A stretch of 64,000 nucleotides of DNA from DASQPR01 sp963727415 (lineage in GTDB: Bacteria > Actinomycetota > Actinomycetes > Mycobacteriales > Micromonosporaceae), in NCBI GenBank assembly GCA_963727415.1, contig CAVSGF010000003.1, forward strand, positions 744,001 to 808,000, written 5' to 3'. Below the pieces are notes generated by a model. The model was not told the DNA's origin. It made no database searches and saw only the letters and a program-made list of their open reading frames with translations. The position numbers were made by a program, and so were the translations under genes. Shown in pieces: positions 34,094-42,965 of this stretch. Each line of letters starts with the position of its first letter. Position 1 is the first letter of the stretch.

Positions 34094-34948
34094 CTATCTG
34101 CCGGCCGACCCCACCAGGCTCGATTCGTCGACATCGCCGGTCGCCACGATCACCGCGGGCCCGGAGAGGAAGCAGCCGCCATCGTCGATCCGTACCAACA
34201 GCCGCCCGCCCGGCACGTCGATCGCGACCGTGCCAGCGCGGTGGTCCGCGTCCCGGAGCACCACCGCGGCCACGGCACACGCGCCCGAGCCGCAGGACAT
34301 CGTCTCCCCGGCGCCGCGCTCGTGCACCCGCATCACCACGTGGGCGTCGGCCCCTGAGACCGGTGGCGCCGGCGCGATGAACTCGACGTTGGACGATTCC
34401 GGGAAATCGGCCGCGTCCAGCGCCGGCGGGCGCGAGAGGTCAAGCTTGGCCGGATCGGCGACCCAGCAGACCAGGTTTGGGTTCCCGACCGTCACCGTCG
34501 TGCCGACCAGGCGGAGCCCGCCCACGCCGGCCTCGGCATGGGCACCGATCACCGGATCCACCATGGCCACAGTGATCAGATCCGGGGTGATCGCGACGGT
34601 GACGACACCTGCGCGGGTAGCGATCGCCAGGTCGGTCGCCCCCGCCGGGGCCAGGCCCGACGTCACCAGGTAGCGGGCGAAGGCGCGGACCCCGTTGCCG
34701 CACATCTGGGCCACCGAACCGTCGGAGTTGACATAGTCCATGAACCAGTCCGCGTCCGCGGCCATATGGGCCGCCTCCGGGTGCTTGGCGGCGCGAACCA
34801 CGCGCAGCACGCCGTCACCGCCGATCCCCCGCCGCCGATCGCAGAGTGCCACCACCAGCTCCGGGGACAGGTCGATCTCGCCGTCCGGATCGGGCAGGAC
34901 GACGAAGTCGTTTCCGGTGCCGTGCGCTTTCGCGAATCTCATGGTCAC
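34094..34948 (-). CDS. dapF: Diaminopimelate epimerase
   Basis: 284 residues. Converts LL- to meso-diaminopimelate for lysine and peptidoglycan synthesis. Both catalytic cysteines are present: QMCGNGVRAFARYL (about 79-92) and MSCGSGACAVAA (about 226-237). N-terminal FAKAHGTGNDFVVL is the family signature. The GTG at 34948 overlaps the miaA stop (GTGA); an ATG six bases later is an equally possible start. Last gene of a three-gene minus-strand operon with miaA and the dioxygenase-like gene. Confidence 0.97.
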   Translation of the reverse strand: MTMRFAKAHGTGNDFVVLPDPDGEIDLSPELVVALCDRRRGIGGDGVLRVVRAAKHPEAAHMAADADWFMDYVNSDGSVAQMCGNGVRAFARYLVTSGLAPAGATDLAIATRAGVVTVAITPDLITVAMVDPVIGAHAEAGVGGLRLVGTTVTVGNPNLVCWVADPAKLDLSRPPALDAADFPESSNVEFIAPAPPVSGADAHVVMRVHERGAGETMSCGSGACAVAAVVLRDADHRAGTVAIDVPGGRLLVRIDDGGCFLSGPAVIVATGDVDESSLVGSAGR

Positions 34949-35919
34949 CCATTGTCCTGGGTCCGGCCGATCGCGGCCAGCGCGGCCTCGGCCAGATCAT
35001 CGGCGACGCCGTCGAGCCAGATGATCCGCCGGTCGCGGCGGAACCACTTGCGCTGCCGGCGCACGAATCGGCGGGTACCGGAGACGGTGTCCGCCCTGGC
35101 CTCCGCCTCACCGCAGGTGCCCGCGAGGTACGCGAGCACCTGCTGATATCCGAGCGCGCGCGAGGCGGTCAGGCTGCCGGCGAGACCGGCCCGCAACAGG
35201 CCGGTCACCTCGTCGACGAAGCCCGCCGCCCACATCTGGGCGACCCGCGCCTCAACCCGCGCGTCGAGCAGCGGAGTCTCCAGGTCGACGCCGAGCGAGA
35301 CGGTGTCGTAGACCGGGGCGGGATCGGGCAGGGCCGCCGTGAACGGCTCACCGGTCAGCTCGATCACCTCCAGGGCGCGCACGATCCGGCGACCGTTGGA
35401 CGGCAGGATCTTGGCGGCCGCGGCCGGATCGGCGGCGGCGAGCTGGGCGTACAGCGGGGCCGGGCCCTCAGCGGCCAGCCGGGCTTCCAGCTCCGCCCGT
35501 AGCCCGGCGTCGGTGCCTGGAAACTCGAAGTTCTCCAGCGCCGCCCGCACGTACAGGCCGGATCCCCCGACCAGCAGCGGTACCCGTCCCCGCGCGGCCA
35601 CCTCATCGATGGCTGCCCGGGCCATCCGCTGGTACTCGGCGACACTGGCCGGCTGGGTCACGTCCCACACGTCAAGCAGGTGGTGCGGGATCTCGCGGCG
35701 CTCGGCGACCGGCACCTTCGCGGTCCCGATGTCCATGCCCCGGTATAGCTGCATGGAGTCGGCGTTGATCACCTCGCCGTCCAGCTTCTCGGCGAGCGTC
35801 AGGCTGAGCGCGGACTTGCCGGCGGCGGTGGGGCCGACCACCGCGATCACCCGGGTCCGGTCCGCGGCCCGCCCACCGCTCGCGCTGGAGCCGCCGCTCG
35901 CGCTGGAGCCGCCGCTCAT
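34945..35919 (-). CDS. miaA: tRNA dimethylallyltransferase
   Basis: 324 residues from ATG 35919, which overlaps the upstream stop (ATGA). Adds dimethylallyl to N6 of A37 in tRNAs reading UNN codons, the substrate for MiaB encoded nearby. P-loop VVGPTAAGKSALS (about 24-36), INADSMQLYRGMDIGTAKV, the conserved DVW and substrate loop GGSGLYVRA, and a C-terminal RRQRKWFRRD-IIWLD segment. The N-terminal GGSSASGGSSASGG, encoded by a tandem 15-bp duplication, is not part of the family core and probably disordered. Confidence 0.97.
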   Translation of the reverse strand: MSGGSSASGGSSASGGRAADRTRVIAVVGPTAAGKSALSLTLAEKLDGEVINADSMQLYRGMDIGTAKVPVAERREIPHHLLDVWDVTQPASVAEYQRMARAAIDEVAARGRVPLLVGGSGLYVRAALENFEFPGTDAGLRAELEARLAAEGPAPLYAQLAAADPAAAAKILPSNGRRIVRALEVIELTGEPFTAALPDPAPVYDTVSLGVDLETPLLDARVEARVAQMWAAGFVDEVTGLLRAGLAGSLTASRALGYQQVLAYLAGTCGEAEARADTVSGTRRFVRRQRKWFRRDRRIIWLDGVADDLAEAALAAIGRTQDNG

Positions 35920-36626
35920 GCCGGAGTCCAGGTGGCGACGATGTACTGCACGCCGTAAGGCGCGGCGCGGTATCCGACGCTGCCCTGGAACGCGGCCAAC
36001 CCGGCAGCGCCGGCCAGCACCTGCCACGCGGCCCGGCCCGCGCACAGCAGGTCCCGTGACAGAGCCGGATCGATGTCGGCAAGCGCCGTGGCGTCACCCG
36101 TGCCCAGCGCCTCAACCACGGCGTCATCGAACGGTTGAGCGCGAGGATCGGCGTACCCCGGAGCCTTCTCGCCCCGGCGGGCCGACCCGTCGCCCATGAT
36201 CAGCAATCCGACCCGCGCTGACCGGCCGGCCAGACCGGCCCCGATCGCGGTGCAGTCGCCGGGCGGCAGATCGAACGGGATGGCCTCGCCGGTGCGCGGT
36301 GGCGGCATCGGGCGGTCGCGCAGCAACCAGGCGCCGATAGTGATGCTGAGCGGCAGCGTCGGGGCGGCCGCCGCGTCGCCGCCGCTCAGCGCGACCGGCA
36401 GCCTCACGCCATAGCCGGCAAGTGTGCCAACATCTCGGTCACCGAACGTGCTCCTGGTGGACGCTCCACCAACGATCGTGATCAGATCAGGACTTGCCGC
36501 GAAAAGCGTGTCCACCGCGCGATCGCACGCTTCGCGGAGTTCGTCCAGCTCTGAGGCCGCACCAGAGGCCACATCCGGCACCAATAGTGGCGGATTCGGG
36601 CACACCGCGGCGGCGACGAGAGGCAT
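35916..36626 (-). CDS. Class III extradiol dioxygenase-like protein (unknown function)
   Basis: 236 residues. N-terminal VAAAVCPNPPLLVPDVASG and LLIMGDGSARRGEKAPGY fit the LigB-like superfamily proteins found next to miaA in many actinobacteria. The usual metal-binding His residues are not obvious here (PNPPLLVP where dioxygenases have a P-H-P pattern), so it may not be an oxygenase. First gene of the operon with miaA and dapF. ATG at 36626. Confidence 0.75.
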   Translation of the reverse strand: MPLVAAAVCPNPPLLVPDVASGAASELDELREACDRAVDTLFAASPDLITIVGGASTRSTFGDRDVGTLAGYGVRLPVALSGGDAAAAPTLPLSITIGAWLLRDRPMPPPRTGEAIPFDLPPGDCTAIGAGLAGRSARVGLLIMGDGSARRGEKAPGYADPRAQPFDDAVVEALGTGDATALADIDPALSRDLLCAGRAAWQVLAGAAGLAAFQGSVGYRAAPYGVQYIVATWTPA

Positions 36627-36720
36627 TCATCAACGGTATCGGCTGCCGTCGGCGACACCGCGAAGGACACCGTATGGTCACGTTCCGCGTCGGGCGCTCG
36701 ACGAAGGAGGGGTAACACCT

Positions 36721-36825
36721 GTGAGAATGCCCAGGGAGACTCACACACTGCGTCGTGGCGGCGTGCATCGACGGTGGCCCGGCTCGCGTGACCAGCCGGG
36801 ACGTGACGCGCACACTGCTACATAG
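36721..36825 (+). CDS. Possible short gene (34 residues) behind a very strong ribosome binding site
   Basis: AAGGAGGGG (36704-36712) stands eight bases before a GTG, followed by 34 codons and a TAG. The product is basic, beginning MRMPRETHTLRRGG, without membrane helix or recognised motif. The gene ends 45 bases before the DUF349 start, so it could be a leader peptide for that gene. Codon third positions are GC-rich but the peptide has no family I know. Supported by the ribosome site only. Confidence 0.4.
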   Translation: MRMPRETHTLRRGGVHRRWPGSRDQPGRDAHTAT

Positions 36826-36870
36826 GCGGAGTCGCGCCCTCACGCGACCCCGGGAAAAACGAGGTTGGCA

Positions 36871-38082
36871 ATGGAAGACTGGACCGCCTTTGGGCGTATC
36901 GACGCGGATGGGACCGTCTACGTCAAGACGGCCGACGGCGAGCGCGTCGTGGGATCGTGGCAGGCAGGTACTCCGGAAGAGGGCCTCGCTCACTTCGCCC
37001 GCCGGTTCGCCGACCTGGTCACCGAGGTCGACCTCCTGGAAGCCCGGCTCGGCAGTGGTGCCGCCGACGCAGCCGGCTCGCTGTCGTCGATCAAGCGCCT
37101 ACAGTCCACGCTGGCCGAAGCGCATGTCGTGGGCGACATCGACGGTTTGTCGGCCCGGCTGGACAAGCTGTCCACACTCGCCGCGGAAAAGGCCGACGAA
37201 GCTCGCGCCGCTCGTGACGCCGCTCGGGCCGGTGCCCTCGCGGCCAAGATCGCGCTGGTCGAGGAGGCCGAGTCGCTCGCCGCCGAAGCCACCAGTTGGA
37301 AGGCCACCGGCGACCGGTTCAAGGCCATTCTTGACGAGTGGAAGGCGATCCGGGGCGTCGACCGCAAGACCGACGGCGAGTTGTGGAAGCGGTACGCCAC
37401 CGCCCGCGACGCCTTCACCCGGCGCCGCGGCGCCCATTTCGCCACTTTGGACGCGACTCGCAAGCAGGCGCAGGCGCAGAAAGAAGAGCTGGTCGTCGAG
37501 GCCGAGTCGCTGTCCGACTCAACCGAATGGAACGTCACCGCCAGCCGACTCAAGGAACTGATGGCGGCGTGGAAGGCCGCGCCGCGCGCGTCCAAAGAGG
37601 TCGAGCAGCGGCTCTGGGAGCGATTCCGGGCTGCCCAGGATGCCTTCTTCACGCACCGCAGCGAGGTCTTCTCGGCCCGCGACGCGGAGCAGAAGGTCGC
37701 GTTGGACAAGCGTCATCAGCTTCTGGCCGAGGCCGAGGCGCTGGACATCGATACCGACCCGAAGGCGGCCCAGGCGGCGTTCCGCGAGATCCAGGGGCGC
37801 TGGCACGAGTCCGGGCGAGTCTCCCGGGACGCGGCGGCCAGCCTCGAACGGCGGATGCGCGCGGTGGACGACAAGATCCGGGCCGCGATGGACATCGCCT
37901 GGCGGCGGCCGGAGCCGTCGGCCAGCCCGCTGCTGCTGCAGATGCGTGAGCAGGTAGCCGAGGCCGAGGCGAGGCTGGAGCGGGCTCAGGCGGCCGGCGA
38001 CGCCAAGCGGGTCCGGGAAGCCGAACAGGCGCTCGCTTCCAAGAAGCAATTCCTGGACCTGGCCGAGTCACAGGCGCGCTGA
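36871..38082 (+). CDS. DUF349 domain-containing protein
   Basis: 403 residues from ATG 36871 (GAGG just upstream; a TTG six bases earlier is possible). An N-terminal segment with the pattern FGRIDADGTVYVKTADGERVVGSWQ, then helical DUF349 repeats of about 75 residues, each with the W-K/R-x-x-x ... LW-RF/Y signature: EWKAIRGVDRKTDGELWKRY, AWKAAPRASKEVEQRLWERF, and GRWHESGRVSRD. A C-terminal coiled coil follows (VAEAEARLERAQAAGDAKRV). Soluble, function unknown; such proteins accompany miaB-miaA-dapF in actinobacteria. Confidence 0.9.
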   Translation: MEDWTAFGRIDADGTVYVKTADGERVVGSWQAGTPEEGLAHFARRFADLVTEVDLLEARLGSGAADAAGSLSSIKRLQSTLAEAHVVGDIDGLSARLDKLSTLAAEKADEARAARDAARAGALAAKIALVEEAESLAAEATSWKATGDRFKAILDEWKAIRGVDRKTDGELWKRYATARDAFTRRRGAHFATLDATRKQAQAQKEELVVEAESLSDSTEWNVTASRLKELMAAWKAAPRASKEVEQRLWERFRAAQDAFFTHRSEVFSARDAEQKVALDKRHQLLAEAEALDIDTDPKAAQAAFREIQGRWHESGRVSRDAAASLERRMRAVDDKIRAAMDIAWRRPEPSASPLLLQMREQVAEAEARLERAQAAGDAKRVREAEQALASKKQFLDLAESQAR

Positions 38083-38085
38083 CGC

Positions 38086-38114
38086 CCGGGCCGCCACGGC
38101 CGGTGGCGGCCCGG
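38086..38114. terminator. 12-bp perfect stem between the DUF349 gene and miaB
   Basis: CCGGGCCGCCAC (38086-38097), loop GGCCG, exact complement 38103-38114, between convergent genes. Confidence 0.75.
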
Positions 38115-38118
38115 ACCG

Positions 38119-39585
38119 TCAGCCGCAGGCGTGCGCCGGGGCGACGGTCACCTTCGGCGCGCCGATGGTGGGCATGCCGAGTGACACCCCGTTCGTACGC
38201 GCGACCCGTCCCGCCTCGTATGCGTCACCAGCCCGGGTCCGCCGGTGAGAAAGCGGCTCGCCGTCGGCGTTCAGGTGATGCGGCGCTGCGTAGGTGATCA
38301 CCGTCTCCACCACATCGCCTGGCCGGATGCCCTGGCGCTGGCCGGCCGCGAAGTGGACCAGCCGGCCGTCCCGGGCCCGTCCGGACATCCGCCCGGTGGC
38401 CTCGTCCTTGCGGCCCTCGCCGACTGCGACCAGTACCTCAGCCGTGGAGCCGACAAGCTTCTTGTTCTCCGCCCAGGTGATCTCTTCGAGCGTGTCGATC
38501 AGCCGCCGGTAGCGCTCCGACACGACGTCCTTGGGGACCTGGTCGTCCATGGCCGCGGCCGGAGTACCCGGACGCTTGGAGTACTGGAAGGTAAACGCGC
38601 TGGAGAAGCGCGCGGCGCGAACCACGTCGAGCGTGCGCTCGAAGTCCTGGTCGGTCTCACCCGGAAAGCCAACGATGATGTCGGTGGTGATCGCGGCGTC
38701 CGGCATCGCCGCGCGGACCTTGTCGATGATGCCCAGGTACCGTTCCTGCCGGTAGCTGCGTCGCATCGCCCGGAGCACCGCGTCCGACCCGGACTGCAGC
38801 GGCATGTGCAGCGAGTGGCACACGTTCGGGGTCTCGGCCATCGCGGCGATGACGTCGTCGGTGAAGTCCTTCGGATGCGGGCTGGTGAAGCGCACTCGCT
38901 CCAGGCCCTCGACGTCTCCACAGGCGCGCAGGAGCTTGCCGAAGGCGAGGCGGTCACCGAACTCGACACCGTAGGAGTTCACGTTCTGACCGAGCAGGGT
39001 CACCTCCAGCACGCCCTCGGCGACCAAGGCACGCACCTCGGACAGCACGTCGCCGGGCCGGCGATCCTTCTCCGTGCCCCTCAGGCTGGGAACGATGCAG
39101 AACGTGCAGGTGTTGTTGCAGCCGACCGAGATGCTCACCCAGCCGGCGTAGGTCGATTCCCGCCGGGTCGGCAGCGTGGAGGGGAAGACTTCGAGCGACT
39201 CAAGGATCTCCACCTCGGCCGCCTGGTTGTGCCGGGCACGTTCCAGCAGCACGGGTAGCGAGCCGATGTTGTGGGTGCCGAAGACGACGTCGACCCAGGG
39301 CGCCTTCTTGACGATGTCGCCCTGATCCTTCTGGGCCAGGCAGCCGCCGACGGCGATCTGCATGCCCGGGTGCTTTGCCTTGGTGGGCGCTAGGTGCCCC
39401 AGGTTGCCGTAGAGCCGGTTGTCGGCGTTCTCCCGGACGGCACACGTGTTGAAGACGACGACGTCGGCGGTGTCACCGTCGGCGACCCGGACATATCCGG
39501 CGTCTTCCAGCAGGCCGGATATGCGCTCCGAGTCGTGCACGTTCATCTGGCAGCCGTACGTGACGACGCTGTAGCTCCTCGGCAC
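38119..39585 (-). CDS. miaB: tRNA-2-methylthio-N6-dimethylallyladenosine synthase
   Basis: 488 residues from GTG 39585 (PRSYSVVTYGCQMNVHDSER). Radical-SAM methylthiotransferase that modifies i6A37 made by MiaA. N-terminal UPF0004 domain with three cluster cysteines (TYGCQMN, FNTCAVRE, GGCLAQK), the radical-SAM CNNTCTFCIVP motif (CxxxCxxC), and a C-terminal TRAM RNA-binding domain (about 380-445). A longer in-frame start to 39687 would run into the intergenic repeat. The C-terminal 50 residues after TRAM are an extension. Confidence 0.96.
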   Translation of the reverse strand: MPRSYSVVTYGCQMNVHDSERISGLLEDAGYVRVADGDTADVVVFNTCAVRENADNRLYGNLGHLAPTKAKHPGMQIAVGGCLAQKDQGDIVKKAPWVDVVFGTHNIGSLPVLLERARHNQAAEVEILESLEVFPSTLPTRRESTYAGWVSISVGCNNTCTFCIVPSLRGTEKDRRPGDVLSEVRALVAEGVLEVTLLGQNVNSYGVEFGDRLAFGKLLRACGDVEGLERVRFTSPHPKDFTDDVIAAMAETPNVCHSLHMPLQSGSDAVLRAMRRSYRQERYLGIIDKVRAAMPDAAITTDIIVGFPGETDQDFERTLDVVRAARFSSAFTFQYSKRPGTPAAAMDDQVPKDVVSERYRRLIDTLEEITWAENKKLVGSTAEVLVAVGEGRKDEATGRMSGRARDGRLVHFAAGQRQGIRPGDVVETVITYAAPHHLNADGEPLSHRRTRAGDAYEAGRVARTNGVSLGMPTIGAPKVTVAPAHACG

Positions 39586-39669
39586 TGCTCGTCGCTCCTC
39601 TTCTCGTCCCGGCCACTCGTCCCGGCCACTCGTCCCGACGACCAACCAGACTACCTGCCCATGCCGCCA

Positions 39670-39722
39670 CTCCATGATCAAGTGCACGATCTTGAGCAGT
39701 GGCCGCGCTATAGCGACGTCAG
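39670..39722. repeat. Dispersed palindromic repeat, copy 1
   Basis: 53-bp unit in minus orientation, 49 of 53 identical to copy 2 (46041-46093) and closely related to copy 3 (52078-52130). It begins with the sequence complementary to CAAGATCGTGCACTTGATCA. Lies between miaB and the DUF2277 gene. Confidence 0.75.
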
Positions 39723-39839
39723 CTGCACTGGATCTTGCACGTGGTCTTGCACTCGATCGTGCTCAAACAACTGCTTGGTGAACTTGTCGGTATGAGCCGG
39801 TAGCGTCGAACGCACTGACGAACGGGAGGCTGATCGATC

Positions 39840-40061
39840 ATGTGCCGGAGCATCAAAACCCTGCGGGAGCCGTACACCGAGATGGTCAGCGACGCCGATG
39901 TTCGAGCGGCGGCCTTGCAGTACGTGCGGAAGATCTCCGGCTTCCGGCAGCCCGCCGCGCACAACGCGGCTGCGTTCAACGGCGCGGTCGACGCCGTCGC
40001 GGCCGCCACGCAGGCATTGCTGGACCAGCTGGAAGTGCGCGCTAGCGGGCGATCTCGGTGA
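39840..40061 (+). CDS. DUF2277 family protein
   Basis: 73 residues. The N-terminus MCRSIKTLREP is the hallmark of DUF2277, followed by RAAALQYVRKISGF and a helical remainder. Small soluble protein of unknown function, present in many actinobacteria. ATG 39840 follows GGGAGG by 11 bases. Convergent with rny, overlapping its 3' end by 20 bases. Confidence 0.85.
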   Translation: MCRSIKTLREPYTEMVSDADVRAAALQYVRKISGFRQPAAHNAAAFNGAVDAVAAATQALLDQLEVRASGRSR

Positions 40062-41819
40062 CCCGCGACTCACGCACCACGGTCACCCGGATCTGACCGG
40101 GATAGGTCAGCTCCGACTCGATCTGCTTGGCCACGTCGCGGGCCAGCACCGACGCCCCGATGTCGTCAACGTCGTCGGGCTTGACCATGACCCTGATCTC
40201 GCGGCCGGCCTGCATGGCAAATACCTTCTCGACGCCCGGCTTGCCGCCGGCGATCTCCTCGATTCGCTCCAGCCTCTTGACGTACGCCTCCAGGCTTTCC
40301 CGGCGTGCCCCCGGGCGCCCTCCGGAGCAGGAGTCCGACGCCTGAGTGAGCACGGCTTCGATGGTCTGCGGCAGCACCTCGTTGTGGTGTGCCTCGATCG
40401 CGTGCACCACCTCGTCGGACTCGCCGTACTTGCGAGCCAGGTCGGCTCCGATCAGCGCGTGACTGCCCTCGACCTCGTGAGTGAGTGCCTTGCCGATGTC
40501 GTGCAGGAACGCGCATCGCTTGATCAGCGCCGGGTCCAGCCGCAACTCGGCCGCCATGATCCCGGCGATGTGGCCGGTCTCGATCAGGTGCTTGAGGACG
40601 TTCTGGCCATAACGTCGTGCGGTACCGCAACCGGCCGAGCATCGTCACCAGTTCCGGGTGCAGGTCAGTGATGCCGACCTCGACTAGCGCGTCCTCAGCG
40701 GCCCGCTGGCACAGGCGCTCCACCTCGGTCTTCGACTGCTCATAGACCTCCTCGATGCGATGCGGGTGAATCCGACCGTCGAGAACCAGCTTGTCCAAGG
40801 TCAGCCGCCCGACTTCGCGCCGGACCGGATCGAAACACGACAGCAGTACCGCCTCGGGCGTGTCGTCAATGATCAGGTTCACCCCGGTGACCGATTCGAA
40901 CGCCCGGATATTGCGTCCCTCACGGCCGATGATCCGGCCCTTCATCTCGTCGCTGGGCAGGTGCAAAACGCTGACCACGCTCTCGGCGGTCTGCTCGCTG
41001 GCGACCCTCTGGATGGCGTCGACGACGATGTGCCGGGCGCGATCCTCGGCGGTGCTGCGGGCGTCGTTCTCGATGTCCCGGACGAGCAGAGCCGCCTCCC
41101 GCTTGGCCTGCGTCTCGATCGCCTCGACCAGTTCCGCTCGGGCGGTGTCGGCGGACAGTCCGGCGACCCGCTCCAGTTCCCGGCGCAATGTATCCGCGCT
41201 GGCGGCCAACTCCGCCTCCCGGCTGGTGAGGGCAGCTTCGCGCTCGACCAGTTCGGCCTCGGCGGCTGTCAGGCGCCGGTCGCGGTCGGCCATCCGCTCG
41301 GCGTCCTCGGCCTGCAGCCGCTCCCGCTCGTCCAGTCGTAGCTGGCGCCGCTCGGTATCCGCGGCCTGCTCCTTGACGGTCGCCGTCAGGATCTCGATCT
41401 CCCGCTCGCCGGCCCGGCGCCCGGCAATGCGTTCCTGTTCCGCGTCCGCCTGCGCTTGACGGTGTGCTCGGTCCAGGATGCTCTCCGCCTCGGCATGCGC
41501 GGTACCCAGGATCCGCTGCGCCTCGGCGCGTGCCGCGGTCGCCTCGGCCTTGGCGGCCACCGCGTCGGCGCGAGCCGCGCTGGCCGCCGCCCTCGCCTGC
41601 TCGGCGGCGAGGTTCGCGTCACTGGCGGCGCCCTGCAGCGCCACCAGCGACTGCTCCTGGTGCTCGCGCTGCAGCAGCGAGCTCATCCTGCCGGGGATCG
41701 GGGCGCCCGGTCACCGGGGCGAAGCGCCGCAAGAACCGGATGACGGCGATGCCGGCCACACCGGCCGCGACCACGAGGATGGCGACGATCACGACGAGAA
41801 TCGTCTCGACCGCGGTCAC
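40042..41819 (-). pseudogene. rny: Ribonuclease Y, interrupted by two frameshifts as sequenced
   Basis: Membrane-anchored endoribonuclease that starts mRNA decay. Three frames together give the whole protein. Frame 1 from GTG 41819 (strong GGAGGGGG upstream) holds the anchor helix TILVVIVAILVVAAGVAGIA. Frame 2 (about 41690-40615) holds the long Ala/Glu/Arg coiled coil and the KH domain (GRIIGREGRNIRAFE). Frame 3 (about 40615-40042) holds the HD domain with HDIGKALTHEVEGSHALIG and the C-terminal region to VTEIAR. Both shifts are one extra base: near 41690, and near 40610 where RLRYRT should continue YGQNVLKH. Frame 2 also has its own ATG at 41686. Real loss or sequence error cannot be told here. 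Confidence 0.85.
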
Positions 41820-42217
41820 GACCCCACCCCCTCCTGCCAGCCGGATGCCCGCGCGAAACGCGTGCATCGCACGACACATTCGTGCGAAGCGCGACTACTG
41901 CGGGGCAACGGTGCCCGGTGAGAAGAGTCCTGCCAAGCGGCCAAGGTTGCACGATCCGGCAATTGAGAAAGCCGGATTGACGGTATGGCGAACCGCGCCG
42001 TGGCCAAACGGCGGCTTCGCTATATGCAAACCGCGTTACGAACGAGCCGACCGGTTTATAGCCATGTGGTGTATTCGGCCCGATTCGCTGTGCGGAACTG
42101 ATGCCGTACTGTTACGCGATCTATGTTGTGCGGTATAAGCCGCGATGGTTAGGACACTTCTCGGTGCTTTGAGGTTAGGTCCCGAATGCGGTTCGGTCAA
42201 GAACTCATGATCGGGTA
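41820..42217. other. Intergenic region between rny and recX, no gene supported
   Basis: 398 bases, less GC-rich than the flanks. It contains the rny ribosome site at its left end. Otherwise I see GGTTAGGACAC and GAGGTTAGGTCC (around 42146 and 42170) as a short direct repeat of GGTTAGG, and no open frame with coding character. The rny promoter should lie here. Confidence 0.4.
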
Positions 42218-42943
42218 CTAGTCGGACACGTGTGCCGCGCCGTCACTCTCATCCATCCCGCCCTCAGCCTCCGCCAATCCGTCAGCGTCGATGTGATCTG
42301 CGAATTCGGCCGAGTCCGCACGGGCCGCGAGCGCGTCCTTGACCGCACCGATCGCCACCCCGGCCGGATAGCCCTTTCGTGCCAGCATCGACGCCAGGCG
42401 GCGGAACGCCGCCTCCGGCGGGACCGCTCCCATCGACCGGAGTTTGCGATCGACGAGCGCCCTGGCCGTGGACGCCTCGGTCTCGCCATCGAGATCGTCC
42501 AGGGCCGCCGCGACGTGGTCCTGATCGACGCCGCGCTGCCGCAGTTCGTTGGCCAGGGCACGACGGGCCAGCCCCTTGCCGTGGTGCCGGCTGGTCACCC
42601 ACGCCCGGGCGAACGCCGCGTCATCGATCAGCCCGACCTCGTCGTACCTGGTAAGGACCGTGTCCGCGACCTCGTCGTCAACGCCTCGGCGGCGGAGTGC
42701 CATGGCGAGTTCCGCGCGGGTCCGTGGACGGACCGACAACTGGCGCAGGCAGATCTCGCGCGCCTGCTCGTACGGATCGAAGTCAGGCGCCGGACGACGG
42801 TCGTCGGCTTCACCCGAACCAATGTGCTCATCCGGATCGGCGGACTGCCGCGCCCGCGCGCTCGCCGCCGGTCCGGGCTTGCGACGCGGGCGGGCCGGGG
42901 CGGCATCCCAGCCCCGGCCCGTGCGTGCACGCCGTCCCGCCAC
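42218..42943 (-). CDS. recX: Regulatory protein RecX
   Basis: 241 residues, GTG start. Modulates RecA by binding its filament. The core is three helical RecX repeats: EICLRQLSVRPRTRAELAMAL, DEVADTVLTRYDEVGLIDDA followed by FARAWVTSRHHGKGLARRAL, and the third repeat to PAGVAIGAVKDALA. The first 60 residues are basic, disordered-looking and rich in Arg/Ala/Pro, a frequent actinobacterial extension. It starts 22 bases after the recA stop, so the two are cotranscribed. Confidence 0.95.
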   Translation of the reverse strand: MAGRRARTGRGWDAAPARPRRKPGPAASARARQSADPDEHIGSGEADDRRPAPDFDPYEQAREICLRQLSVRPRTRAELAMALRRRGVDDEVADTVLTRYDEVGLIDDAAFARAWVTSRHHGKGLARRALANELRQRGVDQDHVAAALDDLDGETEASTARALVDRKLRSMGAVPPEAAFRRLASMLARKGYPAGVAIGAVKDALAARADSAEFADHIDADGLAEAEGGMDESDGAAHVSD

Positions 42944-42965
42944 AGTCGAAGACTCCTAGGCGGGA

